Both the position numbers and the translations under genes were made by a program. From NCBI GenBank assembly GCA_910578255.1, contig CAJTQM010000013.1, positions 33,247 through 39,297 of the forward strand: a stretch of 6,051 nt of DNA. Reading direction: 5' to 3'. The notes beneath the pieces are model-generated. The model saw nothing but the letters and a program-made list of their open reading frames with translations, was not told the DNA's origin and made no database searches. Positions 1 through 4,942 of this stretch are shown piece after piece (position 1 is the first letter of the stretch; every line of letters starts with the position of its first letter). This stretch comes from an uncultured Oscillospiraceae bacterium (GTDB lineage: Bacteria > Bacillota > Clostridia > Oscillospirales > Ruminococcaceae).

Positions 1-685
1 TGCCGTCGCCCCAGGTCATATGTCCCGTGGGAGTGCCGTCGTTGAGGTGGATATGGACGATCCGGTCCCCAAGCGCCTGGAAATAGTCCTCCAGCGTTTT
101 GCCTTCCCGGCAGACCGGGACAGTATCTACACAGCACATAAAATGGGGGGAATCGATTTCCCGCATCATGCGAACGGTGGACGCAAGATCGTTTACCAGA
201 TTGGATTCGTTGGGCAAAAGAATCTCAAAGGCGAGGGTAACCCCGCACTTTTCTGCCTGACGGGTCATCTGCTCCAGCGAGTCTACCGCATAACGCCAGG
301 CCTCTTCTATGGGCTGGTCCAGCAGCCCCCAGCCGGGACCGCAAAGCATTTTTTTCACACCGAGTTCGGCGGTCAGGCGGATCCAACCGTTAAAATAAGC
401 GACGCTTTCTTCGCGAAATTCCCTTTGCGCCGAGGCGATATTGTACGGATAGATACATTGCTCCGGCGTGACGCAGACGATTGAAAGTTCCCGGCTTTCT
501 GCCTGGCGGCGCAGCTGAGCGACGGCAGGCCCGCAATGGCTTGGATAATAAAAGTGCGGCGCGCCGCCCCAAAGTTCAAATTGGGTAAAGCCCAGCTGGG
601 CGACGGAATCCAGAAAGGTTTCCAGCGAATAGCGCGCGTAATGCATGTTCATGGCCGCAAGCTGGGAAATGGAAAGCTGCTTCAT
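1..685 (-). CDS. Sugar phosphate isomerase/epimerase, FrlC-like (C-terminus beyond left edge)
   Basis: The reverse strand reads 228 codons from ATG at 685 to the left edge without a stop. The product is a xylose-isomerase-like TIM-barrel protein. The segments ELWGGAPH (res 37-44) and TPEQCIYPYN (73-82) resemble, from memory, E. coli fructoselysine/psicoselysine 3-epimerase FrlC (EIWGG.PH, TPE...YPYN). Family metal ligands are visible: Glu154 in FEILLPNESN, Asp187 in CVDTVP and His213 in HIHLND; the fourth ligand, a Glu, would lie beyond the edge. Such enzymes are cytosolic, bind a divalent metal and epimerise or isomerise keto-sugars or Amadori sugar adducts. The start is set by AAAGGAGTG (693-701), 7 nt upstream. 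A 211-bp gap separates it from a divergent MerR-type gene whose product probably controls it. The fold is sure; the exact substrate (fructoselysine, psicose/tagatose or another sugar) is not. No other Amadori-pathway gene is visible. Confidence 0.88.
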   Translation of the reverse strand, partial: MKQLSISQLAAMNMHYARYSLETFLDSVAQLGFTQFELWGGAPHFYYPSHCGPAVAQLRRQAESRELSIVCVTPEQCIYPYNIASAQREFREESVAYFNGWIRLTAELGVKKMLCGPGWGLLDQPIEEAWRYAVDSLEQMTRQAEKCGVTLAFEILLPNESNLVNDLASTVRMMREIDSPHFMCCVDTVPVCREGKTLEDYFQALGDRIVHIHLNDGTPTGHMTWGDG

Positions 686-717
686 TCTCTTTCACTCCTT
701 TGTGATTTCGTAGTTTT

Positions 718-748
718 ACTATAAAGTATCGGGTAACCCGACGGTCAA
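718..748 (-). promoter_or_regulatory. MerR-type promoter of the epimerase gene with operator in a 19-bp spacer
   Basis: On the minus strand the -35 is TTGACC (748-743) and the -10 is TATAGT (723-718), with a 19-bp spacer that is 2 bp longer than optimal. The spacer contains the perfect odd-centred palindrome TCGGGT-T-ACCCGA (729-741). Long-spacer promoters with a dyad between -35 and -10 are the established target of MerR-family activators, which underwind the DNA to realign the two boxes. A 17-bp reading with TTTATA as -10 exists but matches the consensus poorly. AT-rich DNA just upstream of the -35 (749-780), including the palindrome AGAAAATTTTCT (758-769), could act as an UP element. Expected transcript start is near 711, leaving a leader of about 25 nt. 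Confidence 0.8.
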
Positions 749-831
749 GAAAAATAGAGAAAATTTTCTAATTTATAAAATTTAATCCGCTATTTCTTGT
801 GAATATAGCACAAAATCAAGCGCCCTAATCG

Positions 832-875
832 CCTTTACAAATGGAAAAATCCATTTTATAATAATCTTGTAAAGG
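832..875 (+). promoter_or_regulatory. Consensus promoter of the merR-type gene, framed by a 9-bp inverted repeat
   Basis: TTTACA (834-839), a 17-bp spacer and TATAAT (857-862) give a near-perfect sigma-A promoter with start near 869. Two inverted repeats overlap it. CCTTTACAA (832-840) and TTGTAAAGG (867-875) are perfect 9-bp arms covering the -35 and the start site. AAATGGA/TCCATTT (839-845, 850-856) lies inside the spacer. The outer repeat is placed where a repressor or autoregulator would block the polymerase, but it does not resemble the GGGTAACCC palindrome at 729-741, so it may belong to another protein or be fortuitous. The promoter call is firm; the operator reading is tentative. Confidence 0.78.
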
Positions 876-896
876 TGTGGGAAAGGAGAGACTGCC

Positions 897-1712
897 ATGT
901 CGGAAGAGGACAAACGGTACAGTATTGGCGAATTTGCAAAAATTAATGGCGTGACCAAGCATACGCTGATTCACTACGACGATATTGGGCTACTGACCCC
1001 AGCGGTGACGGAGGAGAACGGATACCGCTATTATATCAACCGGCAGTATTCGGATTTTTCCAGCATCGCGCAGCTAAAAGAAATCGGGCTTCCCCTCAAA
1101 GAAATTGACTATTATTTAAGCGGCCGCTCTCCGCAGAAGCTGGAGGAGATCCTGCAAAAAAGAGAGAAACAGCTGGAGCGGGAGATGTGCCGGCTGGCGG
1201 ATCTCAAGCAATCCATGGAAATCTGCCGTAAGAGGATTGAAGAGGCGCTGGCGGCGGATACCGATTCGGTTTCCATACAGTTTTGCAAGACGGAGTACGG
1301 TTATTTCAGCCGTAATTTATATGAGGACGGGGAAACCTTCGGCCAGGTCAAAGCCGCTTTTTCCAGTTTTTGCCGAAGAAAGGAACTGTTCGAATGTCGC
1401 GGCTGGGGAACGATCATCCCCGTTCGGTATGTGGATGGAAAGTGGCTGAGCATTTCCTCGCATATATATGTCCACGCCGACCCCGCTTATCATCCGGACG
1501 CTGTGGTCATCCGTCCTTCGGGATATTATCTGGTGGCCTATCATAAAGGGGAGCCGCAAAAACTATACCAGAGTTTTCTTCGGGTGATGCACTATGCGGA
1601 AAAACAGCGGATGACGGTTGGAAAATTTTGCTTTGAGGAGTATGTGATGGGAGATTTTACAACGGCGGACACCAAGGAATACCGCACAAAAATTCTGGTG
1701 CCGGTGGTGTAG
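897..1712 (+). CDS. MerR-family transcriptional activator with GyrI-like effector domain (BltR/BmrR type)
   Basis: A 271-aa cytosolic DNA-binding regulator. Residues 8-46 form the MerR winged helix-turn-helix: YSIGEFAKINGVTKHTL, then HYDDIGLL and the NGYRYY wing. IAQLKEIGLPLKEI continues the DNA-binding domain to about residue 75. A charged coiled coil for dimerisation spans about 80-118. Residues 125-271 look like a GyrI/BmrR-type ligand pocket, with Gly/Tyr-rich segments (SGYYLVAYHKGEP, 208-220) and a C-terminal FEEYVMGDF...YRTKILVPV strand pair; the Glu residues there are typical of this fold. Start: AAAGGAGAG lies 7-8 nt before ATG 897. Proteins of this layout activate 19-20 bp-spacer promoters when a drug-like or aromatic ligand binds. 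The divergent epimerase promoter has exactly that layout and is the likely target. No terminator is visible after the stop, so transcription may run into the ABC-F leader. Confidence 0.9.
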   Translation: MSEEDKRYSIGEFAKINGVTKHTLIHYDDIGLLTPAVTEENGYRYYINRQYSDFSSIAQLKEIGLPLKEIDYYLSGRSPQKLEEILQKREKQLEREMCRLADLKQSMEICRKRIEEALAADTDSVSIQFCKTEYGYFSRNLYEDGETFGQVKAAFSSFCRRKELFECRGWGTIIPVRYVDGKWLSISSHIYVHADPAYHPDAVVIRPSGYYLVAYHKGEPQKLYQSFLRVMHYAEKQRMTVGKFCFEEYVMGDFTTADTKEYRTKILVPVV

Positions 1713-1728
1713 CGTGGCAAAAGACCGG

Positions 1729-1757
1729 TTGACAAAAGATTATAAATATGCTATAGT
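1729..1757 (+). promoter_or_regulatory. Sigma-A promoter of the ABC-F leader and gene
   Basis: TTGACA (1729-1734), a 17-bp spacer and TATAGT (1752-1757) form a strong promoter beginning 17 bp after the regulator's stop codon. The start should fall near 1764, giving a leader of about 240 nt before the ABC-F start codon. The normal spacer and lack of a palindrome argue against MerR-type control here; regulation appears to lie in the leader RNA. Confidence 0.85.
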
Positions 1758-1789
1758 CCAAAGGAAAAATGAAGATGGGAGAGGATAGG

Positions 1790-1813
1790 ATGCGTAAGCT
1801 TTCTTGCAAATAA
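1790..1813 (+). CDS. Leader peptide MRKLSCK of the ABC-F attenuator
   Basis: A 7-codon ORF, ATG 1790 to TAA 1811-1813, is preceded by GGGAGAGG (1777-1784) at 5-nt spacing. An in-frame ATG at 1769 would give 14 residues (adding MKMGEDR), but it lies only about 5 nt after the expected transcript start and has no room for a ribosome binding site, so ATG 1790 is preferred. The codons for Leu4-Ser5-Cys6-Lys7 lie on CTTTCTTGCA (1799-1808), the first pairing segment of the attenuator. A ribosome stalled on this ORF would therefore hide that segment. Drug-stalled leader ORFs of this kind are established upstream of ABC-F and erm resistance genes in Firmicutes. The peptide probably has no function other than being translated. 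Confidence 0.72.
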   Translation: MRKLSCK

Positions 1814-1876
1814 TTTTGTCAGGCGCCAGAAATAGCGGTTTTGCCGCTGTATTTGGGTTGCCTGCTGCAAGAAAGA
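1799..1876 (+). promoter_or_regulatory. Anti-antiterminator arm of the leader attenuator (segments 1 and 2)
   Basis: Segment 1 CTTTCTTGCA (1799-1808) is perfectly complementary to segment 2 TGCAAGAAAG (1866-1875). Between them the RNA can fold further: CAGGC (1820-1824) with GCCTG (1860-1864), and AGCGG (1834-1838) with CCGCT (1844-1848) around a TTTTG loop. Together they make one long hairpin. When it forms, segment 2 is locked and the downstream terminator is free to fold. Segment 2 with its flank, GCTGCAAGAAAGA (1864-1876), can instead pair with 1963-1975, the 3' arm of the terminator, over 13 bp with one U-G wobble, making the antiterminator. Confidence 0.75.
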
Positions 1877-1903
1877 AACTGCGTTTTATCTGATGAAAAG
1901 AGG

Positions 1904-1928
1904 TTCTCCGCCTATTTTGCCCGGAGAA
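1904..1928 (+). other. Small leader hairpin between attenuator segments
   Basis: TTCTCCG (1904-1910) and CGGAGAA (1922-1928) are perfect 7-bp arms around an 11-nt loop. The hairpin sits between antiterminator segment 2 and the terminator and could bring the two distant halves of the antiterminator together. A role as a pause hairpin is possible but unsupported. Confidence 0.45.
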
Positions 1929-1951
1929 ATCCTTTCTTCCTGCTTACACAA

Positions 1952-1990
1952 AGCCGCAAGTATCTTTCTTGCGGCTCTTTTTTGTTTTTT
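1952..1990 (+). terminator. Attenuator terminator in front of the ABC-F gene
   Basis: AGCCGCAAG (1952-1960), a 7-nt loop and CTTGCGGCT (1968-1976) form a perfect 9-bp stem followed by CTTTTTTGTTTTTT (1977-1990). It ends only four bases before the AGGAGG of the ABC-F gene, inside the transcript from the promoter at 1729-1757, so by default it would stop transcription before the gene. Its 3' arm is shared with the alternative antiterminator (partner 1864-1876). Confidence 0.9.
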
Positions 1991-2006
1991 AACAGGAGGA
2001 ATGCAT

Positions 2007-3527
2007 ATGAGTTTACTATCTATCAGCCATCTTCGTTTTGGATATGAGGGCAGCTATGCGATGATTTTTGACGACCTGTCCCTTTCTTTGGACACCAACT
2101 GGCGGCTGGGACTGATTGGACGCAATGGACGGGGAAAAACCACCCTCTTGAAATTGCTGATGGGATTGGAATCCTACGAAGGGGAGATCTCCGCCAGCGT
2201 GGATTTTGATTATTTTCCCTTTTCCCCGCCGGACCTTTCGGCAAATACGCTGTCGGTGGTGGATATGGTATGCCGCGAGTACGAGTATTGGCAGTTGGTG
2301 CGGGAGCTGTCGCTTTTACAGGTGGATGAACAGGTCCTTTACCGCCCGTTCGGCACGCTGAGTTTTGGGGAACGGACCAAGGTGCTGCTGGCCGCGCTTT
2401 TTCTCAACGAAAATCACTTTCTTTTAATCGACGAGCCGACCAACCATCTGGATGTGGTAGGGCGGCGATTGCTGGGAAACTATCTGGCGGGGAAAAAGGG
2501 ATTTATCCTGGTGTCACATGACCGAGATTTGCTTGATTCTTGCATTGACCATGTTCTGGTGTTAAACCGGAAGACCATTGAAGTGCAGAGTGGTAATTTT
2601 TCAAGCTGGTGGGAAAATAAACAGCGTAAAGACCAATTTGCCATTGCCGAGGATGAAAAACATCGGAAGGAAATTAAAAAACTAAAGCAAGCAGCAAGGC
2701 GTACCTCGGAGTGGGCAGACAAAAGTGAACGTACTAAGATCGGGTTTGATCCCATAAAAGAGCATGATAGATCCGTGGGTACGAGATCATTTATCGGAGC
2801 AAAAACGAAAAAGATGCAAAGCAGAGTAAAACAGATTGAAAAAAGAATAGGTCGTGAAATAGAAGAAAAAGCAGATCTTTTGCAAGATTTAGAAAGTACT
2901 AAGGATCTAAAGCTTACGCAACTTATTCATCATAAAAATACGCTTGTAAATATTACAGACTACACTCTGCAATACACCGGTGCAATCGTACCTGTTTTTA
3001 CTGACCTGACTTTGTCCATAAAAAGAGGAGAGAGGATTGCCCTGCATGGGGAAAATGGGTGCGGCAAGTCTACAATTATTAAGAGTATTTTACAAAAATC
3101 AGGGTTTGGTGACGTCGGCACCGCCTTTTTAGAAAAGGGGATTTGTGAAGTAGCTTCAGGACTTGCGATCTCCTATGTCAATCAGGATACAGCAGATCTA
3201 AGGGGCGGCATTTCAGAATTTTGTGAGGAGCATCATTTGGATAAGAGTATGTTCTGTACAATACTCAGGCATCTTGATTTTGAGCGGAACCAGTTTTCTA
3301 AGAATATGGAAAATTATTCAGAAGGGCAGAAAAAGAAAGTACTGCTTGCGGCAAGTTTGCTGACTCCTGCCCATCTTTATATTTGGGATGAACCTTTAAA
3401 CTATATAGATGTATTTTCCAGAATGCAGATAGAAAAATTGCTGCTCGATTTTCAGCCGACGCTGTTGTTTGTGGAGCACGATCAAGCCTTTTCGGAAAAA
3501 ATTGCCACCCGGATTGTTGATTTATAG
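2007..3527 (+). CDS. lsa: Lsa-family ABC-F ribosome protection protein (lincosamide/streptogramin A/pleuromutilin resistance type)
   Basis: A 506-aa cytosolic protein with two ATPase domains and no membrane segments. NBD1: Walker A GRNGRGKT (38-45), signature LSFGE (118-122), Walker B LLIDEPTNHLD (139-149), switch SHD (170-172). A charged helical linker, about 190-315, reaches toward the drug-binding peptidyl transferase site in this family. NBD2: Walker A GENGCGKST (348-356), signature YSEGQ (437-441), Walker B LYIWDEP (457-463), then LNYID, and switch EHD (490-492). NTNWRLGLIGRNGRGKTTLL-like wording, IWDEPLNYIDVF and VNQDTADLRGGISEF match Lsa proteins (about 500 aa). AGGAGG (1994-1999) is 7 nt from ATG 2007 and abuts ATG 2001, so 2007 is chosen. 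A longer in-frame ORF from 1893 is rejected because it runs through the terminator. Expression is controlled by the leader attenuator. GC drops from about 53% in NBD1 to about 40% from the linker on. The symbol is at family level only; the spectrum is inferred from the family. Confidence 0.92.
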   Translation: MSLLSISHLRFGYEGSYAMIFDDLSLSLDTNWRLGLIGRNGRGKTTLLKLLMGLESYEGEISASVDFDYFPFSPPDLSANTLSVVDMVCREYEYWQLVRELSLLQVDEQVLYRPFGTLSFGERTKVLLAALFLNENHFLLIDEPTNHLDVVGRRLLGNYLAGKKGFILVSHDRDLLDSCIDHVLVLNRKTIEVQSGNFSSWWENKQRKDQFAIAEDEKHRKEIKKLKQAARRTSEWADKSERTKIGFDPIKEHDRSVGTRSFIGAKTKKMQSRVKQIEKRIGREIEEKADLLQDLESTKDLKLTQLIHHKNTLVNITDYTLQYTGAIVPVFTDLTLSIKRGERIALHGENGCGKSTIIKSILQKSGFGDVGTAFLEKGICEVASGLAISYVNQDTADLRGGISEFCEEHHLDKSMFCTILRHLDFERNQFSKNMENYSEGQKKKVLLAASLLTPAHLYIWDEPLNYIDVFSRMQIEKLLLDFQPTLLFVEHDQAFSEKIATRIVDL

Positions 3528-3585
3528 GGTGTCCCAAGCAAAACGAAAGAAGTCATCCGGATTTTTGGGACGACGCTTAGAATAG

Positions 3586-3615
3586 AAAAACCGGCGGTAC
3601 AAACCGCCGGTTTTT
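3586..3615. terminator. Bidirectional intrinsic terminator between convergent genes
   Basis: The stem CCGGCGGT (3591-3598), ACAA loop and ACCGCCGG (3603-3610) is flanked by five A on the left and five T on the right, so it works on both strands. It ends the ABC-F transcript (stop at 3527) and the minus-strand transcript of the 248-aa gene (stop at 3672-3674). Confidence 0.93.
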
Positions 3616-3671
3616 CTGCATACTGCCGATTTAAATTGATTTGTTTTTCCAATGAACCAATTTCATCTGTC

Positions 3672-4418
3672 TTACTCTACCAAAGAGCCGCCCCACTCCA
3701 CGACGGCAAACCCCTCGCGGACAAAGGGCTCCAGCTGCTGCGGCTCGATCTCCACCGGCTCTTCCAAAGGCTGGTAGGCCATAAACACCCGCAAAAGGCT
3801 GTCCGGCTTTGGAGTGATTTCCAGCTTGGCCAGTTCGGTGTAGGCTTCTTTCTGGAAAGCGATCAGGTTGTAAGGGTTATTCTGCATCTGCGGAAGCCAG
3901 TAGACAATAAACTCGTTGTATTCCCGGGGCGTCAGACCCAGAAACGCCAGCTTCTCCTGCAAAAATTGCCGGGTATCTTCGCCTTTGACCACAAAGCCTT
4001 GGGAGAAGTCGTATTCGCCGGGGCTGACGCCCTCCCAGAACAGGTAGGAATATTCCCGCCCGTCCCGATTGTCGTACAAGGTGCCGTCCGGCATGGCGGT
4101 GACCTGCCAGCCATCCCCATAGTCCGGATAGGTGAAGGTCAGCTCTCCCTTGCAGTCCAGCTTAACCGAAACCTGCGTCTTCTGCTTCGGATACAGATAA
4201 ATGACCGGCTTGGCTAGGCCTATATATTTCTTCTCCAGGTAATCGGCAATTCCGTTTCCATTGAAGTCGTTATTTTCCACGTGGCTGTTGATCAAATCCT
4301 GCTGGCGAAGGATTTCTTCCCGGGTTTTATGGCTGCCCGAATAGGCGGACACGCCGAAAATCGCGCCCAGCACGCCCAACACCAGCAAAACAGGCCATAT
4401 TTTTTCCCAAAGCTTCAT
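3672..4418 (-). CDS. Membrane-anchored extracytoplasmic protein of unknown function, 248 aa
   Basis: I recall similar hypothetical proteins in Clostridia but no assigned function. Residues 8-27 form one hydrophobic segment (signal anchor; VSA at 23-25 could instead be a signal peptidase site). A charged stretch follows, then D51-FNGNGIADYL-E62, which fits a 12-residue EF-hand/dockerin-like calcium loop (D1, N3, N5, G6, E12). The rest, about 68-248, looks like one soluble beta-rich domain rich in Tyr/Trp and Pro: KPVIYLYP, DGWQVTAMPDGTLYD, YLFWEG, GFVV, EYNEFIVYWLPQMQNNPYN, LRVFMAY and a C-terminal GFAVVEWGG. No catalytic signature is recognised. Start: AGGAGGA ends 6-7 nt before ATG 4418. No promoter of its own is seen; it lies 121 bp after a 26-codon gene whose product copies its anchor, with a terminator between them. 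It ends at the shared bidirectional terminator. Confidence 0.85.
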   Translation of the reverse strand: MKLWEKIWPVLLVLGVLGAIFGVSAYSGSHKTREEILRQQDLINSHVENNDFNGNGIADYLEKKYIGLAKPVIYLYPKQKTQVSVKLDCKGELTFTYPDYGDGWQVTAMPDGTLYDNRDGREYSYLFWEGVSPGEYDFSQGFVVKGEDTRQFLQEKLAFLGLTPREYNEFIVYWLPQMQNNPYNLIAFQKEAYTELAKLEITPKPDSLLRVFMAYQPLEEPVEIEPQQLEPFVREGFAVVEWGGSLVE

Positions 4419-4439
4419 AAAATTTCCTCCTCTGTGGAC

Positions 4440-4476
4440 AAAAAAGAGGTCGACCGTTTTTTGCGGCGACCTCTTT
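4440..4476 (-). terminator. Minus-strand terminator between the 26-aa gene and the 248-aa gene
   Basis: On the minus strand AAAGAGGTCG (4476-4467) pairs perfectly with CGACCTCTTT (4452-4443). An inner CCG/CGG pair (4466-4464, 4456-4454) encloses an A-rich loop, and the stem is followed by further T residues to 4440. It lies 64 bp after the small gene's stop and about 20 bp before the next gene, so transcription of the 248-aa gene from the promoter at 4668-4696 would require read-through. On the plus strand no T tract follows. Confidence 0.85.
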
Positions 4477-4539
4477 CTGCAGCATCCTTGTCGGCCATTG
4501 CGTCAAGCAACAAAGAAACCGGTTACCCTTTGCCAGCGG

Positions 4540-4620
4540 CTAATGGGCGGAAGCAACGAAAATCAAAGCAAGAACGCCAAAAACCAGAAGAATCGGCCAG
4601 GCTTTTTCCCAAAGGGTCAT
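4540..4620 (-). CDS. Small membrane peptide, 26 aa, copy of the neighbour's N-terminal anchor
   Basis: The minus strand has ATG at 4620 and TAG at 4542-4540, with AGGAGGT (4634-4628) 7 nt upstream and a consensus promoter (4668-4696) just before it. The peptide begins MTLWEKAWPILL, continues with a hydrophobic run of about 15 residues and ends ...FVASAH, so it is essentially one membrane segment. It matches residues 1-26 of the 248-aa protein at 17 of 26 positions, including LWEK, WP, LLV, GVL, IF and SA, and then stops where that protein goes on to its outer domain. An ATG at 4627 abuts the ribosome binding site and reads a different, non-hydrophobic frame, so it is rejected. It could be a real small membrane protein or the remnant of a duplicated gene; the intact promoter, binding site and terminator favour expression. 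Confidence 0.7.
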   Translation of the reverse strand: MTLWEKAWPILLVFGVLALIFVASAH

Positions 4621-4667
4621 TTGTCATACCTCCTGCATGGTAAAAATACAATGGTTTACTATTAGTC

Positions 4668-4696
4668 ATTATAACGCGAAATCCCAAAAATGTCTA
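4668..4696 (-). promoter_or_regulatory. Sigma-A promoter of the 26-aa gene (and probably the 248-aa gene)
   Basis: On the minus strand TAGACA (4696-4691), a 17-bp spacer and a perfect TATAAT (4673-4668) place the transcript start near 4661, about 40 nt before ATG 4620. No equally good promoter was found between the small gene and the 248-aa gene; TTGACG within 4477-4539 has no fitting -10. Confidence 0.87.
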
Positions 4697-4714
4697 GATT
4701 CGAAAAGAAGAATC

Positions 4715-4820
4715 GGGGAATATTCTACATAATAGACAAAAAGGGACCGGATTTTTGGCTATTAAGAAAAGAATAGGGGAACGATCTTTTTCCAGGCGTG
4801 CCGTAGGGGACCTATTTTTT
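4715..4820 (-). repeat. Degenerate A-tract/TCCCC repeats upstream of the small-gene promoter
   Basis: On the minus strand, blocks with an A tract, an AT step and TCCCC recur: AAAAAATAGGTCCCCTA, AAAAAGATCGTTCCCCTA, AAAAATCCGGTCCC and a weaker GAATATTCCCC. Their GGGGA complements start at 4806, 4776, about 4743 and 4715, so spacing is about 28-33 bp. Nothing else is seen in the gene-free stretch 4697-4836. They could be tandem regulator sites or bent-DNA tracts, or chance in AT-rich sequence. Confidence 0.35.
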
Positions 4821-4836
4821 GTAGCGTCTGCGCTAT

Positions 4837-4871
4837 AAAAAATATAGCCATGGGAAACCCCATGGCTATAT
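4837..4871 (-). terminator. Terminator of the MalY/PatB-type gene
   Basis: ATATAGCCATGGG (4842-4854), a 4-nt loop and CCCATGGCTATAT (4859-4871) form a perfect 13-bp stem. On the minus strand it is followed by a T run (4842-4837). It lies 71 bp after the stop codon of the aminotransferase-like gene and separates that gene from the small-peptide transcript. Confidence 0.9.
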
Positions 4872-4942
4872 AAAACGGATTCACGCTTTTTGGATGACTT
4901 TCGTGGCTTTCCAGTGCAAAGTCTTCCAAAATTCACCTAAAA

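Noticed and set aside
20..484. 154-aa plus-strand ORF
   Set aside because: It is the antisense shadow of the FrlC-like gene, whose metal-binding motifs are on the minus strand.
1713..1757. MerR-type control of the ABC-F promoter
   Set aside because: The spacer is the normal 17 bp and has no palindrome; the visible control is in the leader RNA.
1893..2006. In-frame N-terminal extension of the ABC-F protein from ATG 1893
   Set aside because: It has no ribosome binding site, runs through the attenuator hairpin and T tracts, and adds residues absent from Lsa proteins; ATG 2007 has an ideal AGGAGG.
3531..3571. Inverted repeat GTCCCAA/TTGGGAC after the ABC-F stop, possibly an end of a mobile element
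   Set aside because: The arms are only 7 bp with a 27-nt loop, no flanking target duplication or transposase was seen, and a strong terminator follows directly.
3636..4217. 193-aa plus-strand ORF
   Set aside because: It is antisense to the 248-aa gene and starts within the terminator-to-stop gap with no binding site or recognisable motif.
4505..4539. GGGTAACCGG on the minus strand, resembling the core of the MerR dyad
   Set aside because: It lacks the symmetric outer half-sites and is not placed between -35 and -10 elements.
4694..4936. 80-aa minus-strand ORF between the aminotransferase terminator and the small-gene promoter
   Set aside because: It overlaps a perfect 13-bp terminator and the -35 of a consensus promoter, has no good binding site and reads as low-complexity basic sequence.
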